This document shows, piece by piece, positions 36,420 through 44,816 of a stretch of DNA of 64,000 nucleotides. The position numbers and the translations under genes were made by a program. How positions within the stretch are numbered: the stretch's first letter is position 1; each line of letters starts with the position of its first letter. The notes under the pieces are model-generated. The model was given only the letters and a program-made list of their open reading frames with translations. It had not been told where the DNA came from and made no database searches. The stretch is from Pirellulales bacterium (lineage in GTDB: Bacteria; Planctomycetota; Planctomycetia; Pirellulales; UBA1268), in the NCBI GenBank assembly GCA_018401745.1, contig JAGYJY010000013.1, positions 62,001 through 126,000 on the forward strand, written 5' to 3'.

Positions 36420-38303
36420 ATGGATCAGAGGCCTTCCACCTACGCTGTCTGGGCAGAACGCGTGGCAGCACTATGCGCTGCCGTGGAGGCTCTCGATGCG
36501 GCCGCGACCGGAATCGGCGCTGATTCTCCAGAGGATGCAGCCTGGCGGGGGCAGCTTTTTGAGAAGCTCAGGTCACAGGTGGCCGGTGAGCCGGTGCTTG
36601 TGGCAGCTGTCTGCGGAGGAACCAACACTGGCAAGAGTCTGATCGCCAACGCCCTCGCGGGCATGCCGCTCTCGCGGTCGATCCTTGAGGCCGCCCGCAC
36701 CAGGCATCCCGTCGCCAGCATTCCCCAGGCTTTCGCGTCGCAGGCGGACATGACGGGGTTGTTTCCGGGGTTCTCGGTGATGCCCTGGACGAGTGACGAC
36801 GATGCCCTGACGGATGCGGAGGAGCATCTCCTCTTTGTGCGTCCTGAGACGACTGGCCGACAGCCCGGCTGGCTGGCTTTGCTCGACACCCCAGACATCG
36901 ACGGCACGCTCCGCGACAACTGGGCCCGGGCCGAACTCGTCCGCAATGCGGCCGATCTGCTCATCGCTGTGCTCACACAGCAGAAATACAACGACGCGGC
37001 CGTCCGTGATTTTTTTCAAGCGGCGGCTCGAGCAGGAAAGACCGTGATCGTTGTTTTCAACATGCTTGAGTGGCCGGAGCAGCGGCCGCGGCTTGAGCAC
37101 TGGCTGGCAGGATTTGCTGCCGGCACGGGGGTGCAGGCTGATGCGGTGTTTGCGATTCCCTGGGATCGCCAGGCTGCCGAGCAGGGGGAGCCACGCTTCT
37201 ACGACGTGAGCGAAGAACTCGGCTGCGGGAAGGCGTTTGTGGCAGGCGATACTGACCCCGTTGGCTTGACGGGCCGCCAGCTTGTTGAACGGTTTGCGAC
37301 CACCAACTACCTCGCCGTCAAGCGGGACGCGATGCGTGGGGCCCTCGAAGTGGTTGTTGATGCCGACCGCGGCGTGCCGGCCTGGCTCGATCGGATTGTG
37401 CGGATGGCGGAGGCCTGGCGAGAGGCGTGTGGCCTGCTGGCTCGGCGGGTGACGGTGAGCATCATGCTGCCGCCGGTGCCGCGGGAACTGGTCTGGAACG
37501 AGGTCTGGGCGTGGCTCGAGCCCAAACGTTCCGGCTTTGATCTCACGGTCAGCCGCGTCTACCGCGTGGCCGGACGGGGCCTGGGCTGGGCCGGACGACG
37601 GCTGGGGATCCTGCCCGATCAGGCGCAGCGGCAGGCCGATCATGCGGCTGAAGAGCTTTCCGCCCTCAAGGCAGCTCTGGGAGATTTCCTCGATCAGCTC
37701 GCGACAGCCGCCCGCGAGCATCCCCAGCTGGAGGCAGCGCTCAAGGCCGTGCTCACCGATGGCGACCGCCAAGCCTGGTTTGACGAACTGGCGAGGCGGC
37801 ATGCGGCGATGCCGCTGATCTCGCGGGACTACACGACGTTTGTCCGGGAGGAGCTCGATCGCTTTGAGCGAGACAATCCGGGCACCGTGCGGCTGATTCT
37901 CACAGCGCTCAACGTGGGGGCAGTGGCGAGGCCGGCGGTGACCGTGGGCCTCGGGCTGGCGGGCGCTGCGGTCGTGCCGCCTGCAGCGGCGGCAGCGGGT
38001 GGTCTTTCAGTGTTTGTCCACAACATCGGCGACCTGGTGGCGGGAGCTGCGGCGTCGCTGGCTGGCGAAACAGCCCTGGAAGCGACTGCAGCAGGAATCA
38101 AGCCGCTGCTGGAGAGGCTCTTCGCAGGCTGGGCGGCTGAGCGAGGGGACCTGCTGGCCACCATGATCCACGAGGTGGTGCTGGGAGACACGCTGGAGCA
38201 GCTCGAGTCGCGGGCGGGCATGGGGCGGCGGCTGGAGATCGAGCAGGCCCGTCGACTCATTGCCGAACTGACGGCCGACCTTGCTCGTGGAGAGACCGCA
38301 TGA
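36420..38303 (+). CDS. Membrane-associated P-loop GTPase (first of a coupled pair)
   Basis: Protein of 627 residues from ATG 36420; GTG 36417 is equally possible. The G1 motif GGTNTGKS is at 66-73 and the G3 motif is [16 protein letters not shown]-like and NMLEW segments follow, the latter in the position of the G4 motif but without NKxD. A long helical middle precedes a hydrophobic Gly/Ala-rich stretch (about 490-560) that could insert in membrane, as in dynamin-like or Era/YfjP-like GTPases. Its stop overlaps the start of the second GTPase as ATGA, so a heteromer is likely. Membrane remodelling or organelle positioning is an inference. Confidence 0.75.
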   Translation: MDQRPSTYAVWAERVAALCAAVEALDAAATGIGADSPEDAAWRGQLFEKLRSQVAGEPVLVAAVCGGTNTGKSLIANALAGMPLSRSILEAARTRHPVASIPQAFASQADMTGLFPGFSVMPWTSDDDALTDAEEHLLFVRPETTGRQPGWLALLDTPDIDGTLRDNWARAELVRNAADLLIAVLTQQKYNDAAVRDFFQAAARAGKTVIVVFNMLEWPEQRPRLEHWLAGFAAGTGVQADAVFAIPWDRQAAEQGEPRFYDVSEELGCGKAFVAGDTDPVGLTGRQLVERFATTNYLAVKRDAMRGALEVVVDADRGVPAWLDRIVRMAEAWREACGLLARRVTVSIMLPPVPRELVWNEVWAWLEPKRSGFDLTVSRVYRVAGRGLGWAGRRLGILPDQAQRQADHAAEELSALKAALGDFLDQLATAAREHPQLEAALKAVLTDGDRQAWFDELARRHAAMPLISRDYTTFVREELDRFERDNPGTVRLILTALNVGAVARPAVTVGLGLAGAAVVPPAAAAAGGLSVFVHNIGDLVAGAAASLAGETALEATAAGIKPLLERLFAGWAAERGDLLATMIHEVVLGDTLEQLESRAGMGRRLEIEQARRLIAELTADLARGETA

Positions 38304-40197
38304 GCGAACAGCATCGCGTTGTCGACGGCACAAGCACGGGCGAATCCGACGAGTTCACCCGGTTTGTGCACGCGTTGGCTGCGTGGGTTGATGCCCTGCC
38401 TGCCTGGCCGCCTGCCGCGTCCATCGCGGAGCTGTGGCAGGAGGTGGGGCCGCGACTGGCCGCATCGCTTGACGAACTGGGGCGGCCTTTGGTGGTCGGC
38501 GTTTTGGGGGAACCGGGACGGGGAAGAGCACGCTGGTCAACGCGCTGGCGGGCCGCGATGTCACCGAAGCCAGCGACGTGGCCAGACCGACGACGGTGCG
38601 GCCTGTGCTGGTGGCCGCTGCCGGTGTCGACCTCAGCTGGTTTCCGGCTGATGCGATCGGTGCCAAGGTGGTGCCGACGGATGCTGCCGCCGTTGCCGAG
38701 ATCGTGCTGGTTGACTGCCCCGATCCCGACACGCAGGGCGACGCTCAGCCGGCTGACGAGCTGCCAACCCAGGTCATGGCAGGTGATCCGGGAAACCGCG
38801 ACCGGCTCGAGCAGATCCTGCCGTTGTGTGATGTCCTGATGGTCGTCTCGACAGCACAGAAGTATCGCTCGTTTCGCGTGGCCCGCGAGCTCGCCGCCTT
38901 TGCACCGGGGCGGCCATTGCTGTTTGTGCAGACGCATGCGTCGCGGGATCCCGATATCCGTGAGGACTGGAAGCAGGATCTCGAGCGGCAGGGGTTTGTC
39001 GTGCCGACGATCTATCGTGTGGACGGTCGCGAGGCCTTTCGCCAGGCCCTGCGTGGAGAGCCAGTGGATCCGGCCTTTGCGGAACTGCAGGCGGCGATCG
39101 CAGGCGAACTGGCCTGCCGGGGTGCCGATCGTCTCCGCCGCAGCGGTGCGCTCGAACTCGCCGGTTGGTTTCTCGACCGATGCAACGATCGGCTGGGGCC
39201 GATCCGAGGGCCGCTCGACGAGCTTCTGCGTGGTGTCAGCCGGGAGACACAACGGCTGGAGCACCTGCTGGTCGACGGAATTGCTCGGCAGCTGCGGCAG
39301 GCTCGGCTCGGCTGGCGGCAGCTTGCTGGGCGTGAGCTTGAGCAACAGTGGCAGGGCGGGGCCTTTGGCTGGTTCCTGCAGCTGGTTCGTCAGGTTGCCG
39401 GCTGGCTACCGAAAGGACGACGGCAGATTTCGGGCCTGGTGGGTCGCACACTGGTCGGTCAGGTGCCGAGCTTGACGCTGGCTGCAGCCGGTTCCACGGC
39501 TGCCGATGACGAACCCCTTGAGGAAGCCCTGGGCCTTGATGACGCGGAGGTGGAGCAGTCGCGAAGCGTGCTGGCTGGGCTTGCTCGGCGGGCTGCGATT
39601 GAAGGACCGGCGATCCATCCAGCGAGGCTTCAGCAGGCCTCCGAGGATCCCGCGGTCGCGATGGCGCTTGAGCGGGCCCAGCGGTGGATGACAACAGGCA
39701 TTCGCAAAGCGGCATCAGGCTGCCGCGACCGACTCGATGCAACCTGGCTGCGGGTGGCCCTTGAGGTGCTGTTTGACGCTGTGCTCGTGGCCGTGCTCGC
39801 GCGGGCAGCCTGGGACTTCTTTCACGGCCGGCTGTGGCTCGGAGAATCCCGAGGTGGCCTCCTCACCGAGGCCATTGTCTGGCTTGTGCTCTGGGGGCTG
39901 GTGCTTCGGCAGACGGCCATTGCCTGGGCAGCTCGCGGGCTCGAACACGAAATCAGACGTCTGGCCGCATCCCTGCGGGAGGCTGATCTCGTGCAACCGC
40001 TGCTCTCCGACGTTGCGACGTCAGCCCAGTTGGCTGACGGGGTTGTTCAAGCCCACCAACGGCACCAGAAAACATCTCGACGCCTCTCGGCTACCGTATC
40101 ACCGTCACGAAAGCTTGCCCGCCTCATGCAGGGTCGTGCGATCGTCGCTGGGCCAGCCTCGCCAGCAACCCCCCGTTCTCACTCAGGAGGCGGGTGA
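38300..40197 (+). CDS. Second membrane-associated P-loop GTPase, one frameshift in the P-loop
   Basis: Begins at ATG 38300, overlapping the first GTPase. The first 75 residues run up to LVVGVLGEPG; one base missing around 38516-38523 shifts the frame, and adding it restores a P-loop ending GKSTLVNALAGRDVTEASD. The G3 motif is LVDCPDPDTQGD; STAQKYR and LLFVQTHASRD follow, the latter where G4 would be. Two hydrophobic helices near the C-terminus (ALEVLFDAVLVAVLARAAW and EAIVWLVLWGLVL) anchor it in the membrane. Corrected length is 632 residues. It resembles its upstream partner in layout, not closely in sequence. The stop overlaps the convergent gene by 15 bases. Confidence 0.75.
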
Positions 40198-40563
40198 CGC
40201 TGCCGCATCGGTCCGACCACCAAGGATCTCGTCGACCTTATTGCGAGCGGCACGCGAGCCGTCCACCATACCGTGCACGAGCGGGTTGTTTTGCGGCACC
40301 GCAAGGGCAACCAACGCTAGCGGGAAGACCACGCCGTAGGACACGGTGTAGCAGGTCGTGTAGACCAGGCGATTGGCGAACAGGCCCACTGAAGGAAGTG
40401 CCCTCTGCGCTGCGGACGTGGCCGCGGAGGCACCCTCGCTGACGCTCGAAGCTGCAGACTGCATCGCATCAGCAACAGCGGAGAGCGGATCCGAAGAAGC
40501 GGGAGCAGCCGTTGCCGCCGGTGCTGCTTGGGGGGCGGTCTCGGGCATGGTTTCGTCAGTCAT
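40183..40563 (-). CDS. Small membrane protein, paralogue of the protein at 48020-48412
   Basis: Protein of 126 residues from ATG 40563 (MTDETMPE), with AAGGA upstream. An Ala/Ser/Pro-rich N-terminal half precedes a hydrophobic domain with the pattern P-x-VG ... T-x-Y-x-V-x-YG-x2-FP ... P-x-NN-x4-G-x2-DG. The same pattern, with about 30 percent or more identity by eye, occurs in the protein at 48020-48412. The domain probably forms one or two membrane helices with a short hairpin. It is the last gene of the minus-strand metal-ATPase run. Function unknown. Confidence 0.7.
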   Translation of the reverse strand: MTDETMPETAPQAAPAATAAPASSDPLSAVADAMQSAASSVSEGASAATSAAQRALPSVGLFANRLVYTTCYTVSYGVVFPLALVALAVPQNNPLVHGMVDGSRAARNKVDEILGGRTDAAASPAS

Positions 40564-40617
40564 GGCGTTAGCATCCTTTGGCAAGGCAGAGAAGAGGGGA
40601 GACGAGGGGTACTTTTG

Positions 40618-40637
40618 ACTCTAGTACCACCTAGAGT
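40618..40637. promoter_or_regulatory. 20-base palindrome, candidate operator
   Basis: ACTCTAG and CTAGAGT (40618-40624 and 40631-40637) flank six bases. It lies 55 bases upstream of the ATG of the small membrane protein, in the gap after the EcsC gene. It could be a repressor site or an RNA hairpin; there is no T-run to make it a terminator. Confidence 0.35.
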
Positions 40638-40683
40638 GGGTTGCAAATAAATCGACTATGGAATTCGGGTTGAGTCTGCGGGA

Positions 40684-41739
40684 TCAGGTTACCGGCTCGG
40701 CACCCAAGCTCTCGATGTTGTCCTCGTACGAACTCCGCACACCGGAGAGGAAGTGTCGCGCATCCTCAACGGCTCGGTCGGTGCCGTGTCGACAGCCGAG
40801 GCTGACTGGGGACCGCCTGCGGCCGACGAGCTTCTGAACAACCGCGCCGGGGAACGTGACGGTAAAGCCCACGATCGCACCGCTTGTGTAGAGCAGCTGG
40901 CCCAGCGCCAGGCCAAACTCTCCAAGGCTGCTGGCTCGGTGGACCTCAGGGGCTGCCGCGATCTCGGTGACGAGACCGCTGTGCCGCAGCCACCGTTCCT
41001 GAAACACACGACGGGCTGTCTCGTCGACGGAGTGCATGAACTTGCTGTCGAAGAGAAAGCCGACCGCCGGGCCAACCATTGGCACCAGGTCGAGCGCCTC
41101 CTCGGCGATCAAGTTGCGGCTGGTGCGGGCGATCAGGTCTGCCTCGCCCTCGAGGGAGGATTCCCGCGAGGCGGCTGCCTCGAAGAGCTCACGGAGCACC
41201 TGCTGCCGCTCAGGAGGCTGCTGCACCATGGAAATCTCGAGAATGTCGATCACCACCAGCCGGTCCACCGGTCGCGTTAGCGGATAGCCGTAGCAGTGGC
41301 CGATTCGCATGATCGATCGCAGGGCGGCAATCAGCTGCTGTGGGATGTGAAACAGCGGGCCGCCCAAGCTCGCAGCCGTCGACTCCACGACCGCAAACCG
41401 TTCGGCGCGGGCCGAAAACTGCATGGCGAGTCGGTCGCATTTTTCAAGCGACGTGTTTTTCAGGTCGAGGATCTCGCTCACCCCGGCGGCCTGCATCACC
41501 TCCTCTTGGGAGTCGGCCTTCTCTGCAACCGACTCCATTGAGGTCACCAGCTTGGTAACCACCTTCTTGGGGATGAAGTGGCCGACCAGCCAGGTCAACG
41601 GCGCGGTGGCCACGTCGACGATTTCGGAGATGCGGCTGGGAGCCGTGCTTTTCCACGCAGCAATCTGGCGGACCTGCAGGGCTTCGTAGTCGCTCAAAGA
41701 GCGGCCGTTGGTCGCAGATTCCGATGTACTCGACTCCAT
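40684..41739 (-). CDS. EcsC-family protein
   Basis: Protein of 351 residues from ATG 41739 (MESSTSES). The layout matches EcsC proteins: an N-terminal segment SDYEALQVRQIAAWKST, a hydrophobic patch TAPLTWLVGHFIPKKVV, a region starting LGGPLFHIPQQLIAALRSIMRIGHCYGY, and the Gly-rich VPMVGPAVGFLFDSKF hairpin near the C-terminal third. EcsC was named from the Bacillus ecs operon but has no established biochemical function. The protein is probably membrane-associated. Here it sits in a run with two P-type-ATPase-like genes opposite two membrane GTPases. Confidence 0.75.
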   Translation of the reverse strand: MESSTSESATNGRSLSDYEALQVRQIAAWKSTAPSRISEIVDVATAPLTWLVGHFIPKKVVTKLVTSMESVAEKADSQEEVMQAAGVSEILDLKNTSLEKCDRLAMQFSARAERFAVVESTAASLGGPLFHIPQQLIAALRSIMRIGHCYGYPLTRPVDRLVVIDILEISMVQQPPERQQVLRELFEAAASRESSLEGEADLIARTSRNLIAEEALDLVPMVGPAVGFLFDSKFMHSVDETARRVFQERWLRHSGLVTEIAAAPEVHRASSLGEFGLALGQLLYTSGAIVGFTVTFPGAVVQKLVGRRRSPVSLGCRHGTDRAVEDARHFLSGVRSSYEDNIESLGAEPVT

Positions 41740-41856
41740 GATTGGTAGGTACTCCTCGCATGGCAGGTGCAATGTCAAACCGCTCGTGCAGTCTGCTTCC
41801 GGCCTGGCGGCGATTCAAGTAAATCCGTCGTGCTCATCGAAAGTTCGCACGACGCG

Positions 41857-42234
41857 TCAGCGTTTTCCCTGCGTCGGGTAGCGATGCTCCATGTCATCGA
41901 GGTAGCGAATCAGCTGCTCGACGCCATGCTCGTGTGTCTTGGGAAACCGCCTGCGGACCCACAAGTTGACGGCCCGGAAGCCCTTCGGCCAGAGCATCAG
42001 GCCGCCAGCCAGCAGGGCAGGTGTGCCCACGATTCCGGGGAGGGCCACCCCGATGACGCCGATCGACACCATCAGCCAGCCGACATCGCGGGGCATCGCC
42101 AAAAGCCGCTCGTTGAGTTCCTCGAAATTGTTCTGCTGCAGCCTGGGCTGGCCCGCTTCCTGCGAAGGGCTGGGGTCGGCCGCCGCTGAGGCTGCGGAAG
42201 CGGGCACGGGGGCGTGCTCGATGGTGTTAGGCAT
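41857..42234 (-). CDS. Small membrane protein with a glycine-rich helical hairpin
   Basis: Protein of 125 residues whose ATG (42234) overlaps the stop of the ATPase-like gene by eight bases, so the two are coupled. A polar Ala/Pro-rich N-terminus (1-45) precedes two hydrophobic segments, WLMVSIGVIGVALPGIVG and TPALLAGGLMLW, linked by a Pro-Gly turn. This resembles PGPGW-type two-helix proteins. A basic C-terminal tail (WVRRRFPKTHEHG...) stays in the cytoplasm. Function unknown. Confidence 0.7.
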   Translation of the reverse strand: MPNTIEHAPVPASAASAAADPSPSQEAGQPRLQQNNFEELNERLLAMPRDVGWLMVSIGVIGVALPGIVGTPALLAGGLMLWPKGFRAVNLWVRRRFPKTHEHGVEQLIRYLDDMEHRYPTQGKR

Positions 42235-44805
42235 GGGCGGAGTTCTCCGTGCGGCTGGGCGTCTCGTGAGGCAAACACCGCGTCGGTCCAGGGGTGAGTG
42301 TGGTCGCAGGCAGGGACCTCGTCAGCATCGTGTGGTCGAGTCTGGTCGGCATGCGGTGGCGGAGCCAGAACGATCGTCGCGTGGCATGGAGCGATCTGGT
42401 CGAGATCGTGTAGCTGCCGAACGTGCCAAGGTTGCTCACGATCGCCACAACAAGGCTCGTGAAGCCAAACAGAAACGCCCCGGCGACGCAGACCATATTG
42501 GGCAGCAGCGAAATCTTCCGTGACCTCGCGAGTCGCTCGTTTCGCTGCCTGGCAGCGATCACGAGGTCTGCCAACGAGGAGAGTTCGCCCGCCAGCGCGA
42601 CAACCCCGGCGGGTGACGCCATCACCTCGACTGACTCGCCACCAAGCTCGATCGCCACTGACGCGGCTCTGGCTGCTGTGGGAATCGAGCTGCAGGCCGC
42701 AGCCAGCACCACCTTCTCGCCAGCCGCTTGTCGACGACGGATCACGGCGGTGACGGCGTCGTCGCTGACGGCGGTCTCCCAGGTCTCCGCATGCAGGGCG
42801 GCGGCTCGCTCGGCCGCCTCGTCTCCCTCGTGGCTGGTGAGCAGCACCACCCGCATCGGCTGCCGGCCCACCTGGTCGCAGGCATGGGCCAGCTGGTCGA
42901 TGGCCTCGCTTGCCCGCAGCCGCGGGCCGACGAGAAAGGTCAGAAGAAGATGGGGCTGCTGGTCAACTTCCAGGATGAGCTCCGCGGGGATGCCCGCGGA
43001 TCTGGGCTGTTCACGAAGGGTGAGGATGCGGCCATGAACTCGGGCCGTGATCGCCAGGCCGCCATCGTCGCCAAACCGCTCAGGGAGCATGGTCAGCAGG
43101 GAAAGGCCCCGCTCGCGTGCGGCTTCGGCAGCAGCGTCGGCCCGATCGTCGGCCAGGTGACGAGCCAGACTTGCTGCCCAGCGGATTGCCTCGGTGGTCG
43201 ATGGGGTGGCCACGCCATCGGCGGCCTCATCAACCAGCGGAATCAACCGACACTCAAGCCGTTTCTGCCAGAGCGAGGGATGGTCGACCAGGAGCAGCGT
43301 GTCGGCTGCCGCGAGCCTGTCGAGATGGCCTGCAGTCTTGAGCACGCAGCCACGCTCGATGGCGGTGGAGACCGCGTCGAGATCGGCAAGCGACACCGAC
43401 ATGGCTTCCGCGTTGGCGTAGTCAGGCCGCATCACGGCGATGGCCGCACTCATGTCGGCAGTGAGCAGGCCGAAGGCTGCCGTGGCAAGCGTTGGGCCGA
43501 CGAAGCCCTCGGCATACTTCTCAGCTCGGGCGGTGGGGGCCTGCCGCCCAGGCAGCAGCAGCGTGGCCTGGCCGATCGTGCGGGCGACATCAGCGATGCG
43601 GCTTTCATGGGCATCGCGGTCGGCCTTGATGGTGATGCCGCCTTCCAGGACCAGCGTGCCAGCAAATACCCGTTCACCTGGCGTGAGCACAATCACACCT
43701 GCACGGCCGGTAGGGAAGCGGGCGTCGACGATCGCCGATCCTTCCACCACATGCCCGTCGAGCGGCACCATCTGCTCGGCCTGTACCTGCACGAAGCGGC
43801 CACGGTGCGAGGCCGGAACAGGCTCCCTATGCAGATGGCCCTCGGTGTCGACCAGCGCCGAACACTCCGGTAGCGGTGCGACATCCTCCAGCAGCAGCCG
43901 CCGCTCGCTCTCCACATCGCGGCGATGCCGTCGTTTCCAGAAGTCGTAGGACCAGACCATGATCCCTGAGGCCATGAACTGGCCAGTGGCGAGCGTGCCG
44001 ATCAGTATCGCGGTCATCACCGTGGGCATGCCGACATGCCGCCGCATCGTGTCACCGGCTGCTCGCGAGAGGGTGCCGACGTTCTTCCCAACCAGGACGA
44101 GTGATGTCAGCGGTGCGAGCCCTGGCAGCATGAAGTCGGTGGCAGCTGCGAGGCCGAGCGTGGCTGTTGAGGCGAGCATTTTCACCGGAGAGGAGGCGGC
44201 GGACATCACCACGCGGCTGTCGACGACATGCTGCAGGATCGAGATCAGCGGACCTGTTTCGAGCACCGCCGAGTCGTGGTGGATGATGACCTCGCTTCTT
44301 CCATCGTCCGATCCTTGCCTGGCGAACCCCAGGCATGGCAATGAGCACTCGTTCCACACTTCTGGCGAACGCCCGGTCGCGGCGAAGCTCTGGATGCCGG
44401 AGCCTCATTCGCCCCAGGTGAATCCAGGGTGATCTGCCACGTCGAAAGCTGGCCTGCGTATCGCGAAATGCTCACCACGCCTCGTCGAAAACAGTCTCTC
44501 GGCAGGCTCTCCGGAGCCAGGCTTGCCCGGTCACCGCGGATGCCTGCGGACAGCTCCGCAAGCGTTGCCTGCAGGCTGCGAGCGGTGACGTCGGGAGCAG
44601 CAAGCCGGAGCACTGCCTCGCCAATGGCGGTGTTGAGATCGACGCCCTCCACGTCGCGGCATGCCAGCACGCGGCAGAGCAGTCTCGTGCGATACCCAGG
44701 GTCAGCGGCAGTGAGGAGAGGCGAACGCAGACGGATGCGTCGACGTGCTGTGTCAACCCGGATGGAGAGTCCGCTGGCAGCTGCCGGTGTGGTCGGTCGT
44801 GTCAT
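42227..44805 (-). CDS. Catalytically dead P-type-ATPase-like protein with HMA-like N-terminal domains, two frameshifts
   Basis: Three open segments join into one protein of about 858 residues when one base is removed at 44412-44415 and one at about 44306-44312. The segments are MTRPTTPA...ITLDSPG, RMRLRHPELRRDRAFARSV...RQARI and DDGRSEVIIHHDSAVLE onward. It parallels the adjacent ATPase along its whole length: two ferredoxin-fold HMA-like domains, actuator, membrane core, and C-terminal pair (NMVCVAGAFLFG). Catalytic motifs are lost: TGE reads TGR, DKTGT reads DHPSL, and GDGIND reads ACSSIP. It is therefore a pseudoenzyme, perhaps a structural or regulatory partner of the ATPase encoded 11 bases upstream. 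Confidence 0.75.
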
Positions 44806-44816
44806 GCTGGGCCTGC

